Positions 25,097 through 34,505 of a stretch of 62,379 nucleotides of DNA are shown here, piece by piece. Source of the DNA: Mycobacterium aquaticum. Lineage in GTDB: Bacteria > Actinomycetota > Actinomycetes > Mycobacteriales > Mycobacteriaceae. The stretch is from positions 1 to 62,379 of the forward strand of contig NZ_MVHF01000051.1 of assembly GCF_002086485.1 (NCBI RefSeq), given 5' to 3'. A program made the position numbers and the translations under genes. Under the pieces are notes generated by a model. The model was not told the DNA's origin. It was given only the letters and a program-made list of their open reading frames with translations, and ran no database searches. Numbering within the stretch: the stretch's first letter is position 1; every line of letters begins with the position of its first letter.

Positions 25097-27399
25097 CGCG
25101 CGTCACCCGGCTCGCCATGGCGGCACCCCGGCGAGTCATCGCGGTCGCGCTGCTGGTGATGCTCGGCTGCGCGGTGTTCGGTGTCCCGGTGGCAAAGCAC
25201 CTGTCCGGCGGGGGATTCCGGGACCCCGGTTCCGAATCATCGTGGGCCTCGGCCGTGTTGGCCGACACGTTCCACCAGCCCGACATGCAGTTCCTCGTCA
25301 CGGTGAGCGACCCAAAGGGAATCGACAGTACCCGGGCCAGGGCAGTAGGAACCGATATCACCGCGCGGCTCAAGGAATCTCCCTACGTCGCCCATGTGGA
25401 ATCACCGTGGAACACCGCGCCGCAGAACGCCGCCCAGTTCACCAGCACCGACGGCAAGACCGCATTGATCGTCGCAGGACTCAGCGGGGGCGAGACCAAC
25501 GCGCCGACCTATGCCAAAGAACTGACCGACCAACTCGCCCACGACCGTGACGGTGTCACGGTGCGGGCGGGCGGCTCGGCAACCGTGTACGCACAGATCA
25601 ACGAGCAGACCGAGAACGACCTGACGCTGATGGAGTCCATCGCGATACCCATGAGCTTCCTGGTGCTGGTCTGGGTGTTCGGTGGGCTGGTCGCGGCGGT
25701 GCTGCCACTGGCCGTCGGGGCGATGGCCATCTTCGGGGCCATGGCCGTGCTGCGGGCCATCACGTTCATCACCGACGTGTCGATCTTCGCGCTCAACCTC
25801 GCGGTCGCGATGGGGTTGGCGTTGGCCATCGACTACACGCTGCTGCTGTTGAGCAGATACCGCGACGAATTGGTCGACGGACATTCCCGCGACGACGCGT
25901 TGCTGCGGACCATGTCGACGGCCGGGCGCACGGTGATGTTCTCGGCGCTGATCGTCGGTCTGTCGATGCTGCCGATGGCGTTGTTCCCGATGTACTTCCT
26001 CAAATCGTTCGCCTACGCCGGCGTAGCGGTGGTGGCCTTCGCGGCGTGCGCGGCCCTCGTCGTCACACCCGCGGCCATCGCGCTGCTCGGCGCCAGGCTG
26101 GACGCACTCGATGTCCGCCGGCTGGTGCGGCGGATCCTTAGGCGGCCCGATCCCGTGCCCCTGCCCGTCGAGCAGATGTTCTGGTACCGCAGCACCAAGG
26201 CGATCATTCGCCGGGCGGTGCCCGTCGGTCTCGTCGTCACCGCGCTGCTGTTGGCGCTCGGCGCACCGTTCCTCGGGGTGCGGTGGGGTTTCCCCGACGA
26301 CCGCGTACTGCCCACGTCGACCACGGCCCGTCAGGTGGGAGACCAGCTAAGGACCGACTTCGCCACCGATTCGGCCAACAACATCAGCGTCGTGGTGCCG
26401 CATGTCACCGGTGTCAGCCCCGCCGAACTTGGCCGCTATGCCTCCGCGCTGTCCTCCGTCGCCGATGTGTCCTGGGTCTCGTCGCCCGTCGGGACGTTCA
26501 AGGGTGGCCATCAGGTGGGTCCCGGCGCCGAGGGCACTACGACCGACGGGACGACCTATCTGACCGTGGCCAGCACGGCGCCACTGTTCTCCGACGCCTC
26601 CACCACCCAACTCGATCGGCTCCACGCGGTGCCGGGGCCGGGTGGCCGCGGTGCCTTGTTGACCGGCACCGCTGCGATCAACCGGGACATCGTCGCTGCG
26701 GTCACCTCGGGGCTGCCGAAGGTGCTGGCCCTCATCGCGGTGACGAGCTTTGTGCTGTTGTTCCTCCTGACCGGCAGTGTCGTGCTGCCGCTCAAGACAT
26801 TGGTGCTCAACGTGCTGTCCCTCACGGCCGCGTTCGGTGCGCTGGTGTGGATCTTCCAGGACGGCCATCTCGGCGCGCTGGGAACCACGGCCACCGGGAC
26901 CCTGGCCGCCAACATGCCCGTCCTGCTGTTCTGCATCACCTTCGGGCTGTCCATGGACTACGAGGTGTTCCTCATCTCGCGGATTCGGGAGTACTGGCTG
27001 GCCTCCGGTCATCCGGACGGCGGGCAAGCCCTGGAATCCGCACGGGTGCGTACCGACGAGGCCGTTGCCAAGGGACTGGCCCATACGGGGCGTGTGATCA
27101 CCGCCGCAGCGGTCATCATGTCGATCTCCTTCGCTGCCCTGATGGCCGCGCAAGTCTCGTTCATGCGGATGTTCGGTGTCGGGCTCACCATTGCCGTATT
27201 GATGGACGCGACGCTCGTCCGGCTGATACTGGTACCGGCGTTCATGCATGTCATGGGCGGGGTGAACTGGTGGGCGCCGGGCCCGTTGGTTCGGCTGCAC
27301 CAGCGCATCGGCATCAGTGAGGAGGGCGGTGGCAGCTCTGCGAAAGGGCGCCACCGGGCTGAGGACTCCGACCGGCCGGCCGAGCCGGTGCAGGCTTGA
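25093..27399 (+). CDS. MmpL/RND-family membrane transporter
   Basis: The 768-residue polytopic protein has the two-fold RND layout: TM1 (about 15-33), a periplasmic loop with GGFRDPGSESS, TM2-TM6 (about 190-345, including ALAIDYTLLLLSRYRDEL with the Asp-Tyr pair of the proton path), a second loop, and TM8-TM12 with FGLSMDYEVFLISRIREYW. It is shorter than mycolate-exporting MmpL proteins and closer to ActII-3-like exporters in secondary-metabolite clusters. Position as last gene of the eight-gene operon suggests it exports the product. Confidence 0.93.
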   Translation: MTRVTRLAMAAPRRVIAVALLVMLGCAVFGVPVAKHLSGGGFRDPGSESSWASAVLADTFHQPDMQFLVTVSDPKGIDSTRARAVGTDITARLKESPYVAHVESPWNTAPQNAAQFTSTDGKTALIVAGLSGGETNAPTYAKELTDQLAHDRDGVTVRAGGSATVYAQINEQTENDLTLMESIAIPMSFLVLVWVFGGLVAAVLPLAVGAMAIFGAMAVLRAITFITDVSIFALNLAVAMGLALAIDYTLLLLSRYRDELVDGHSRDDALLRTMSTAGRTVMFSALIVGLSMLPMALFPMYFLKSFAYAGVAVVAFAACAALVVTPAAIALLGARLDALDVRRLVRRILRRPDPVPLPVEQMFWYRSTKAIIRRAVPVGLVVTALLLALGAPFLGVRWGFPDDRVLPTSTTARQVGDQLRTDFATDSANNISVVVPHVTGVSPAELGRYASALSSVADVSWVSSPVGTFKGGHQVGPGAEGTTTDGTTYLTVASTAPLFSDASTTQLDRLHAVPGPGGRGALLTGTAAINRDIVAAVTSGLPKVLALIAVTSFVLLFLLTGSVVLPLKTLVLNVLSLTAAFGALVWIFQDGHLGALGTTATGTLAANMPVLLFCITFGLSMDYEVFLISRIREYWLASGHPDGGQALESARVRTDEAVAKGLAHTGRVITAAAVIMSISFAALMAAQVSFMRMFGVGLTIAVLMDATLVRLILVPAFMHVMGGVNWWAPGPLVRLHQRIGISEEGGGSSAKGRHRAEDSDRPAEPVQA

Positions 27400-27527
27400 T
27401 CCGCACGTTGACCGCGGGTCGACCCGGAACTGAGGCGTCGCAACGTTAAACTTGCCCGGATGTTCGCCAAGTGTGGGTTGCCCGGCCTGTGGTGGCCGCG
27501 CACACAGCGCTTGCGTGAGGAGCCGAA

Positions 27528-28397
27528 GTGACCGACGGCGACGGACACGACCCACTACCTGAGCTGGGCCTGACCGGACGGCCGTCGCGCACCATTCCCG
27601 AGCCACTGCCCCGCACCAGCCACGGTCCGGCCAAGGTCATCGCGATGTGTAACCAGAAGGGCGGCGTCGGCAAGACCACCTCGACCATCAACCTGGGCGC
27701 CAGCCTGGCCGAATACGGCCGCCGGGTCCTGCTGGTGGATCTCGACCCGCAGGGCGCGCTGTCGGCGGGCCTGGGCGTGCCGCACTACGAACTCGACCAC
27801 ACCGTGCACAACCTGCTGGTCGAGCCGCGCGTATCCATCGACCAGGTGCTCATCAAAACCCGGGTCAGCGGCCTCGACCTGGTCCCCAGCAACATCGACC
27901 TGTCGGCCGCCGAGATCCAGCTCGTCAACGAGGTGGGCCGCGAGCAGTCGCTGGCGCGGGCGCTGTATCCGGTACTGGACCGCTACGACTATGTGCTCAT
28001 CGACTGCCAGCCGTCGCTGGGTTTGCTCACCGTCAACGGCCTGGCCTGTGCGGATGGTGTGATCATCCCCACCGAATGCGAGTACTTCTCGCTGCGCGGT
28101 CTGGCGCTGCTCACCGACACCGTGGACAAGGTGCACGACCGCCTCAACCCCCGGCTGCGGATCAGCGGGATCCTCGTCACCCGGTATGACCCCCGCACAG
28201 TCAACGCCCGCGAGGTGATGGCCCGTGTGGTCGAGCGATTCGGCGACTTGGTATTCGACACCGTCATCACCCGCACAGTCCGATTCCCCGAGACCAGCGT
28301 TGCCGGCGAGCCGATCACCACGTGGGCACCGAAGTCCGGCGGCGCACAGGCGTATCGATCGCTGGCCGCCGAAGTCATTCATCGGTTCGGCGTGTGA
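27528..28397 (+). CDS. ParA/MinD-family ATPase (Rv1708 family)
   Basis: The 289-residue product has the deviant Walker A CNQKGGVGKTT (about 41-51) with signature Lys, Walker A' LLVDLDPQG, and Walker B VLIDCQPSLG. Mycobacteria carry this second ParA-like gene directly ahead of scpA-scpB, apart from the chromosomal parAB pair at the origin. A role in chromosome organisation with ScpAB is inferred. GTG 27528 follows GAGGAGCCGAAG. It marks the right border of the inserted cluster; TAAACT at about 27446 could be a -10 element. Confidence 0.92.
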   Translation: MTDGDGHDPLPELGLTGRPSRTIPEPLPRTSHGPAKVIAMCNQKGGVGKTTSTINLGASLAEYGRRVLLVDLDPQGALSAGLGVPHYELDHTVHNLLVEPRVSIDQVLIKTRVSGLDLVPSNIDLSAAEIQLVNEVGREQSLARALYPVLDRYDYVLIDCQPSLGLLTVNGLACADGVIIPTECEYFSLRGLALLTDTVDKVHDRLNPRLRISGILVTRYDPRTVNAREVMARVVERFGDLVFDTVITRTVRFPETSVAGEPITTWAPKSGGAQAYRSLAAEVIHRFGV

Positions 28398-29257
28398 AGG
28401 ATGTCGAGAGCACCGAGGTAACCGATGCCGCCGCGGCCGTGGCACCGGCCGACGCTTCGGGCGAGAGCCAGCCGAGCCGGTTCCAGGTCCGGCTGAACAA
28501 CTTCGAGGGCCCGTTCGACCTGCTGCTGCAACTGATCTTCGCTCACCGCCTCGACGTCACCGAAGTGGCGTTGCACCAGGTGACCGACGATTTCATCGCC
28601 TATACCAAGGAGATCGGCGCGCGCCTCGAGCTCGACGAGACCACCGCCTTCCTCGTGATCGCGGCCACACTGCTGGACCTCAAGGCAGCTCGCCTGCTGC
28701 CGGCCGGTGAGGTGCACGACGAAGAGGATCTGGCCCTGCTCGAGGTCCGGGATCTGCTGTTCGCCCGGTTGCTGCAATACCGGGCGTTCAAGCATGTCGC
28801 CGAGATGTTCGCCGAACTCGAGGCGGCCGCGCTGCGCAGCTACCCACGTGCGGTGTCGCTGGAAGACCGGTATTCGGACCTGCTGCCCGAGGTGATGCTC
28901 GGAGTGGACGCCGAGAAGTTCGCCACCATCGCAGCCGCCGCGTTCACCCCGCGTCCGGTGCCCACGGTCGGCACCGACCATATCCACGCGCCCAAGGTGT
29001 CGGTGCCCGAACAGGCGCATCGTCTTTTGGACCTGCTCGAACAGCGCGGGATCGGCGAGTGGGCCACCTTCACCGAGCTGGTGGCGGATTGTTCGGCGGG
29101 CATCGAGATCGTCGGACGGTTCCTGGCGCTGCTCGAGCTGTTCCGGGCCAGGGCGGTAGCATTCGAGCAATCAGAACCGCTTGGTGTGCTCCAGGTTTCG
29201 TGGACCGGGGATCGGCCGACCAGCGAACACCTGGCAACCGCTGACGCGGAAGAATAG
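28394..29257 (+). CDS. scpA: Segregation and condensation protein A
   Basis: The kleisin subunit that joins SMC and ScpB. The 287-residue product has the N-terminal kleisin segment RLNNFEGPFDLLLQLI (about 33-48), AFLVIAATLLDLKAARLLP, and a C-terminal winged-helix end with FLALLELFRARAV and EQSEPLGVLQV. GTG 28394 overlaps the parA-like stop (GTGA). Followed by scpB 6 bp later. Confidence 0.94.
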   Translation: MKDVESTEVTDAAAAVAPADASGESQPSRFQVRLNNFEGPFDLLLQLIFAHRLDVTEVALHQVTDDFIAYTKEIGARLELDETTAFLVIAATLLDLKAARLLPAGEVHDEEDLALLEVRDLLFARLLQYRAFKHVAEMFAELEAAALRSYPRAVSLEDRYSDLLPEVMLGVDAEKFATIAAAAFTPRPVPTVGTDHIHAPKVSVPEQAHRLLDLLEQRGIGEWATFTELVADCSAGIEIVGRFLALLELFRARAVAFEQSEPLGVLQVSWTGDRPTSEHLATADAEE

Positions 29258-29263
29258 AGAACG

Positions 29264-29977
29264 ATGACTGACGAGATTGCCGGCGGCGATCCTGGCGTCG
29301 ACCTGGGAGTGGACCCGGATGTCGACGTCGCCGCCGTCCCCGAACTCGACGACGGCGAACTGGGTTCGGTGCTGGAGGCGCTGCTGCTGGTCGTCGACAC
29401 TCCGGTGACCATCGACGCACTGGCCAGCGCCACCGAACAGCCGGCGTATCGCATCGCGGCCAAGCTGCGGTTGATGTCCGAGGAGTTCACCGCCCGGGAC
29501 AGCGGCATCGACCTGCGGGAGGCCGGCGGCGGCTGGCGGATGTACACCCGGGCCCGCTACGCCCCGTACGTGGAGCGGCTGCTGCTGGATGGGGCGCGGT
29601 CCAAACTGACCCGCGCCGCCCTGGAGACCCTCGCGGTCGTGGCTTACCGGCAACCGGTGACACGGGCCAGGGTGAGCGCGGTACGTGGCGTCAACGTCGA
29701 CGCGGTGATGCGGACACTGCTGGCGCGCGGGTTGATCACCGAGGCCGGTACCGATCCAGACACCGGCGCGACGGCGTTCGCCACCACCGAGCTGTTCCTG
29801 GAGCGGCTGGGACTGAGCTCATTGACCGATCTGCCCGACATCGCGCCGCTGCTGCCCGATGTCGACGTGATCGACGATCTGAGCGAAACACTCGGCGACG
29901 AACCGAGATTCGCCAAACTGGGTGGTGGTTCGCCGAAGAGCGATCAGCCGCAGACTTTCGACGTGGACAAGGACTGA
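29264..29977 (+). CDS. scpB: Segregation and condensation protein B
   Basis: The 237-residue SMC-complex subunit has an acidic N-terminal tail (about 1-35), then two winged-helix domains: ELGSVLEALLLVVDTPVTIDALA and KLTRAALETLAVVAYRQPVTRARVSAVRGVNVDAVMRTLL, the latter the family signature. An extra acidic C-terminal tail follows. It is in the scpA-scpB-rluB-cmk-der order found across actinobacteria. Confidence 0.94.
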   Translation: MTDEIAGGDPGVDLGVDPDVDVAAVPELDDGELGSVLEALLLVVDTPVTIDALASATEQPAYRIAAKLRLMSEEFTARDSGIDLREAGGGWRMYTRARYAPYVERLLLDGARSKLTRAALETLAVVAYRQPVTRARVSAVRGVNVDAVMRTLLARGLITEAGTDPDTGATAFATTELFLERLGLSSLTDLPDIAPLLPDVDVIDDLSETLGDEPRFAKLGGGSPKSDQPQTFDVDKD

Positions 29978-29978
29978 C

Positions 29979-30722
29979 ATGGCTGAACCTGAAGGTGTGC
30001 GACTGCAGAAAGTGTTGTCTCAAGCTGGAATTGCGTCCCGCCGGGTCGCCGAGCGCATGATCACCGACGGCCGCGTCGAGGTCGACGGCCGGGTCGTCAC
30101 CGAGCTGGGCACGCGCGTGGATCCTGCCGTCGCGGAGATCCGGGTGGACGGGTCCCGGATCGTGCTCGACGACACCCTGGTGTATCTGGCGATCAACAAA
30201 CCCCGCGGCATGCACTCGACGATGTCCGATGACCGGGGCCGTCCGTGTGTGGGCGATCTGGTAGAGCACCGGGTTCGCGGTAACCAGAAGCTGTTCCATG
30301 TGGGCCGGCTGGATGCGGACACCGAGGGTCTGTTGCTCTTGACCAACGACGGAGAGCTGGCCCATCGGCTCATGCACCCGTCCTACGAGGTGCCCAAGAC
30401 CTACGTCGCGACCGTGCTCGGCACGGTGCCGCGCGGGCTGGGCAAGAAGCTGCGGGCCGGTATCGAATTGGAGGACGGTCCGGCTCATGTCGACGATTTC
30501 GCGGTGGTCGACACCTTGCCGGGCAAGACCATGGTGAAGGTGGTCCTGCACGAGGGACGCAACCGGATCGTGCGGCGGCTGCTGGCCGCGGTGGATTACC
30601 CGGTGCAGGAACTGGTGCGCACCGAGATCGGCACAGTGTCGCTGGGTGATCAGCGTCCGGGCAGTATCCGAGCGCTCAGCCGCAAAGAGGTCGGCGAGCT
30701 TTATCAGGCGGTGGGTTTGTGA
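29979..30722 (+). CDS. rluB: 23S rRNA pseudouridine synthase, RluB/RsuA family
   Basis: Converts a uridine of 23S rRNA (RluB: helix 89 region) to pseudouridine. The 247-residue product has an N-terminal S4 domain (VRLQKVLSQAGIASRRVAERMI) and the catalytic loop HVGRLDADTEGLLLLTNDGELA with the conserved Asp. LHEGRNRIVRRLLAAVDYPV follows near the C terminus. ATG 29979 lies right after the scpB stop. It overlaps cmk by 4 bp (GTGA). Confidence 0.93.
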   Translation: MAEPEGVRLQKVLSQAGIASRRVAERMITDGRVEVDGRVVTELGTRVDPAVAEIRVDGSRIVLDDTLVYLAINKPRGMHSTMSDDRGRPCVGDLVEHRVRGNQKLFHVGRLDADTEGLLLLTNDGELAHRLMHPSYEVPKTYVATVLGTVPRGLGKKLRAGIELEDGPAHVDDFAVVDTLPGKTMVKVVLHEGRNRIVRRLLAAVDYPVQELVRTEIGTVSLGDQRPGSIRALSRKEVGELYQAVGL

Positions 30723-31405
30723 GCGGGTCATTGGTGGTAACGGTCGACGGTCCGGCAGGAACCGGAAAGTCTTCGGTGTCAAGGGGTTTGGCGCGTGCCC
30801 TGGGTGCGCGGTATCTCGACACCGGGGCGATGTACCGGATCGTCACGCTGGCGGTGCTGCGCGCAGGCGTCGACCTCACCGACGTGCCTGCCATCGAAGA
30901 GGTGGCTGCCGACGCGGAAGTCGGGGTGGGGTCGGATCCCGAGGAAGACCGGGCGTACCTCGCCGGCGAGGACGTCTCGACCGAGATCCGCGGTGACGAG
31001 GTGACGCGGGCCGTGTCGGCGGTGTCGGCGGTGCCGTCGGTGCGGACCCGGCTCGTGGACCTGCAGCGTGCCCTGGCGGCCGGCGGTGGCCGAGTTGTGG
31101 TGGAGGGGCGCGATATCGGCACAGTTGTGCTGCCGGATGCGGACGTGAAGATCTTCCTGACAGCCTCTGCCGAAGTGCGGGCGCGGCGGCGTAACGCGCA
31201 GAACATCGCGGGCGGGTTGCCCGACGACTATGCGACCGTGCTGGCCGATGTGCAGCGGCGGGATCATCTCGATTCCACGCGGGCGGTCTCACCGTTGCGC
31301 GCGGCCGATGACGCGCTGGTGGTCGACACCAGCGACATGGATGAAAGCCAAGTGGTCACACACCTTTTGGAGCTCGTGACCCAGCATGCAGGAGTGCGAC
31401 GATGA
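30719..31405 (+). CDS. cmk: Cytidylate kinase
   Basis: Phosphorylates CMP/dCMP. The 228-residue product has the P-loop VDGPAGTGKSSVSRGLA (about 9-25), the nucleotide-binding LDTGAMYR, VVVEGRDIGTVVLPDA and the lid region TASAEVRARRR. GTG 30719 overlaps rluB; the end overlaps der (ATGA). Confidence 0.95.
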   Translation: MSGSLVVTVDGPAGTGKSSVSRGLARALGARYLDTGAMYRIVTLAVLRAGVDLTDVPAIEEVAADAEVGVGSDPEEDRAYLAGEDVSTEIRGDEVTRAVSAVSAVPSVRTRLVDLQRALAAGGGRVVVEGRDIGTVVLPDADVKIFLTASAEVRARRRNAQNIAGGLPDDYATVLADVQRRDHLDSTRAVSPLRAADDALVVDTSDMDESQVVTHLLELVTQHAGVRR

Positions 31406-32820
31406 GCTCGGAATCCTCCGACGGAACGTGGGCTGACGAAAGCGACTGGGAACTCGGTGCGGCCGAGGTCGCCGAAGCGATCGAGGAAGCCGCGGCGCCA
31501 CCCCCTGTGGTTGCGGTGGTGGGCCGGCCGAATGTCGGCAAGTCCACCCTGGTGAACCGGATCCTCGGCCGGCGCGAAGCCGTCGTGCAGGACATCCCCG
31601 GCGTCACCAGAGACCGGGTGTCCTATGACGCCAACTGGCTGGGCCGGCGATTCATGGTGCAGGACACCGGGGGATGGGAACCCGACGCCAAGGGGCTGCA
31701 ACAGCTCGTGGCCGACCAGGCACAGGTCGCGATGCGTACGGCCGACGCCATCATCCTGGTGGTCGACGCGGTGGTCGGGGCGACCGCTGCCGACGAGGCC
31801 GCGGCCCGGTTGCTGCGCAAGTCCGGCAAGCCGGTTTTCTTGGCGGCCAACAAGGTTGACACCGAACGCGGTGAGGCCGACGCTGCGGCGTTGTGGTCGC
31901 TGGGCATCGGGGAACCTCACCCGATCAGCGCCATGCACGGGCGCGGGGTCGCCGATCTGCTCGATGAGGTGATGGCCAAACTGCCCGAGGTGTCGGAACT
32001 GTCCGGCGGGGGCGGCGGGCCGCGGCGCGTCGCGCTCGTCGGTAAGCCCAACGTCGGGAAGAGCTCACTGCTCAACCGGCTGGCCGGTGACGAGCGGTCG
32101 GTGGTGCACGACGTGGCGGGCACCACGGTCGATCCCGTCGACTCGCTGATCGAACTGGGCGGCAAGGTCTGGCGCTTCATCGACACTGCCGGGTTGCGTC
32201 GTAAGGTCGGGCAGGCCAGCGGTCACGAGTTCTACGCCTCGGTGCGCACCCACGGTGCGATTGACGCCGCCGAAGTGGTGATGGTCCTGATCGACGGATC
32301 CCAGCCGCTCACCGAGCAGGACCAGCGGGTGCTGTCGATGGTCATCGAAGCGGGCCGTGCGCTGGTGCTGGTGTTCAACAAATGGGACCTGGTCGATGAG
32401 GACCGGCGCTACGAGTTGGACCGCGAGATCGAGCGGCAACTGGCGCAGGTGCAGTGGGCGCCGCGGGTGAACATCTCCGCCAAGACCGGCCGAGCGGTGC
32501 AGAAGCTGGTGCCTGCGCTGGAGACCTCGCTGGCCTCCTGGGATATGCGCATCTCGACCGGCCAGCTCAACACCTTCCTCAAGGAGGTGATCGCCGCGAC
32601 GCCGCCGCCGGTGCGCGGTGGCAAGCAGCCGCGGATCCTGTTCGCCACCCAGGCCGCGACCCGGCCACCGACGTTCGTGTTGTTCACCTCAGGGTTCCTG
32701 GAGGCCGGTTATCGCCGGTTCCTGGAGCGCCGGCTGCGTGAGACGTTCGGTTTCGAGGGCAGCCCGATTCGGATCAACGTGCGGGTCCGCGAGAAGAGGG
32801 GCGCTCCCAAGCGCCGCTAG
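31402..32820 (+). CDS. der: Ribosome biogenesis GTPase Der (EngA)
   Basis: Tandem-GTPase acting in 50S assembly. The 472-residue product has an acidic N-terminal extension (about 1-32), GTPase domain 1 with GRPNVGKSTL, DTGGW and NKVD, GTPase domain 2 with GKPNVGKSSL, DTAGL and NKWD, and a C-terminal KH-like domain ending in basic residues (REKRGAPKRR). Last gene of the parA-der operon; an inverted repeat follows. Confidence 0.95.
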   Translation: MSSESSDGTWADESDWELGAAEVAEAIEEAAAPPPVVAVVGRPNVGKSTLVNRILGRREAVVQDIPGVTRDRVSYDANWLGRRFMVQDTGGWEPDAKGLQQLVADQAQVAMRTADAIILVVDAVVGATAADEAAARLLRKSGKPVFLAANKVDTERGEADAAALWSLGIGEPHPISAMHGRGVADLLDEVMAKLPEVSELSGGGGGPRRVALVGKPNVGKSSLLNRLAGDERSVVHDVAGTTVDPVDSLIELGGKVWRFIDTAGLRRKVGQASGHEFYASVRTHGAIDAAEVVMVLIDGSQPLTEQDQRVLSMVIEAGRALVLVFNKWDLVDEDRRYELDREIERQLAQVQWAPRVNISAKTGRAVQKLVPALETSLASWDMRISTGQLNTFLKEVIAATPPPVRGGKQPRILFATQAATRPPTFVLFTSGFLEAGYRRFLERRLRETFGFEGSPIRINVRVREKRGAPKRR

Positions 32821-32825
32821 CCGTG

Positions 32826-32872
32826 ACTCGTGGAGTCTTGGCCGTACCGGGTGCGGCTGAGACTCCACAAGT
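32826..32872 (+). terminator. Inverted repeat after der, probable terminator
   Basis: ACTCGTGGAGTCT (32826-32838) and AGACTCCACAAGT (32860-32872) form a 13-bp stem with one mismatch and a 21-nt loop that is itself GC-rich. It lies 5 bp after the der stop. There is no U-tract, so it is a weaker candidate than a classic intrinsic terminator. Confidence 0.55.
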
Positions 32873-32893
32873 CGGGCCGATAGGGTGGCCCGA

Positions 32894-33676
32894 GTGTCTG
32901 TCACCCACATGATCTTGATTGCCTTGGCTGGAGTCGGGGCGGGCGCGATCAACGCCATCGTCGGATCGGGCACGCTGATCACCTTTCCCACGTTGGTGAC
33001 GCTGGGCTTTCCGCCGGTGACCGCGACGATGTCCAACGCCATCGGCCTCGTCGCCGGTGGCGTTTCCGGCACCTGGGGCTACCGCCGCGAACTCCGCGGG
33101 CAGTGGAACCGGCTGCGATGGCAGATTCCCGGCTCGCTGATCGGCGCCGGACTCGGTTCGTGGCTGTTGTTGCACCTGCCGGAGAAGGTCTTCGTCCAGG
33201 TGGTGCCGGTGCTGCTGATCCTGGCGCTGGTCTTGGTCGTGGTCGGTCCCCGCATCCAAGCGTGGGCGCGGCGGCGGGCCGAGGAGTCCGGGCAGTCCGC
33301 CGACCACGTCAGCCCGCGACGGATGGTCGCGCTGGTTCTGGGAACTTTCGCCGTGGGCATCTACGGCGGATATTTCACTGCCGCACAGGGCATTCTGCTG
33401 ATCGCGGTGATGGGCGCACTGCTGCCCGAGTCGATCCAGCGGATGAACGCCGCCAAGAATCTGTTGTCGCTGCTGGTGAACATCGTGGCCGCGGTCGCCT
33501 ACACGATCGTCGCGTTCGACCGGATCAGCTGGACCGCGGCGGGTCTGATCGCGGTGGGGTCTCTCATCGGCGGATTCCTCGGCGCGCACTACGGACGCAG
33601 GCTGTCGCCGAACGCGCTGCGGGGTGTGATCGTCGTCGTGGGACTGATCGGGCTCTACCGGCTGCTGACCGTCTGA
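32894..33676 (+). CDS. TSUP-family (TauE/SafE) membrane permease
   Basis: A roughly 260-residue integral membrane protein with about eight helices and the paired TSUP repeats: GAGAINAIVGSGTLITFPTLV at the N terminus and GIYGGYFTAAQGILLI in the second half. Members export or import small organic sulfonates or other anions; the substrate cannot be told. AGGGTGG lies 6 nt before GTG 32894; GTG 32885 is an alternative 3 codons earlier. It runs tail-to-tail with the GntR gene (1 bp between stops). Confidence 0.85.
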   Translation: MSVTHMILIALAGVGAGAINAIVGSGTLITFPTLVTLGFPPVTATMSNAIGLVAGGVSGTWGYRRELRGQWNRLRWQIPGSLIGAGLGSWLLLHLPEKVFVQVVPVLLILALVLVVVGPRIQAWARRRAEESGQSADHVSPRRMVALVLGTFAVGIYGGYFTAAQGILLIAVMGALLPESIQRMNAAKNLLSLLVNIVAAVAYTIVAFDRISWTAAGLIAVGSLIGGFLGAHYGRRLSPNALRGVIVVVGLIGLYRLLTV

Positions 33677-33677
33677 C

Positions 33678-34427
33678 CTAGTTCGGCTGCCGCAGGCCGA
33701 CGTACATCGTCTTGTGCAGGGTCAGGACGTGGTTGCGGGCGATCTCGGAAGCCGCCCGGCTGTCGCGGTGTCGCAAGGCATCAACCAGCTGGGCATGTTC
33801 GAGGTTGACCTTGTGCAGATAGCTGATCGGGTACGGGATGAAGTAGCGGTACAGGCCGTGCAGCACATCGCAGTAGGTGTTCATCGCCCAGTCGAGATGG
33901 CTTGCCGCCGCTACTGATTCGTGGAACCGCTGATCGGCGTGGTGATAGCTGGTCCAGTCCGTCGTCGCGGCGGCCTCGGCGACGATGGCCGACAGCGCGT
34001 CGATCTCCTCGTCGGTGGCAGCATGGGCCGCGGCAGCGCTGAGCGCGTCCTCGGCCAACGCGCGCAAGTCGATCAGGCGGTGCACCTCGGCGGCGTCGGC
34101 GCGAAAGGTGGCCGACGGACGGTCGGATCCGGGGCTCACCCCGGTGCCGCTGCGGGCGACGAAGGTGCCGCCGGCCCGCCCGCGTCGACGGACCACCAGG
34201 CCCTCGTCGGCCATCGACTGCAGGGCACGGCGAACCGTGGCGACACTGACGTCGAGTGCCTCGGCGATGTCGGGTTCGGCGGGCAGCTTGTCCCCGGCGG
34301 CCATGAGTTCCAACTCCATGGCCAATTCGAGCCGTGCCCGCACTGTGTCGGCCGCACTGAGGCGGGTGATGCCCGCGACCGCGGGAGCGCTCAACGCCGG
34401 GTGGGTGTCCCCGGCCTGCAACGTCAT
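33678..34427 (-). CDS. GntR-family regulator, FadR/FCD subgroup
   Basis: The 249-residue product has an N-terminal winged helix (about 25-90, DKLPAEPDIAEALDVSVATVRRALQSMADEGLV). A helical FCD effector domain follows (about 108-240), with RLIDLRALAEDALSAAAA, the Asp/His metal set in HHADQRFHESVAAASH, and HVLTLHK. FCD domains bind small carboxylates, often through a metal. It faces the nitrilase-APC-nitrilase operon and two matching palindromes in between, so it probably controls that operon and itself. Confidence 0.9.
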   Translation of the reverse strand: MTLQAGDTHPALSAPAVAGITRLSAADTVRARLELAMELELMAAGDKLPAEPDIAEALDVSVATVRRALQSMADEGLVVRRRGRAGGTFVARSGTGVSPGSDRPSATFRADAAEVHRLIDLRALAEDALSAAAAHAATDEEIDALSAIVAEAAATTDWTSYHHADQRFHESVAAASHLDWAMNTYCDVLHGLYRYFIPYPISYLHKVNLEHAQLVDALRHRDSRAASEIARNHVLTLHKTMYVGLRQPN

Positions 34428-34460
34428 GACATTGAGAGTACGGGACCTATTGCCTTATTT

Positions 34461-34505
34461 GTTCATCCTGAACTAATATCGGTCCTCAATTCGCTCATTG
34501 TGAGC
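34461..34505. promoter_or_regulatory. Paired GntR-type operators
   Basis: Two perfect inverted repeats of the same 5-3-5 form: GTTCA-TCC-TGAAC (34461-34473) and GCTCA-TTG-TGAGC (34493-34505). They share the core TCA-N3-TGA, and their centres are 32 bp apart, close to three helical turns. They occupy the spacer between the GntR start (34427) and the nitrilase start (34529). Binding by the GntR protein is inferred. Confidence 0.75.
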
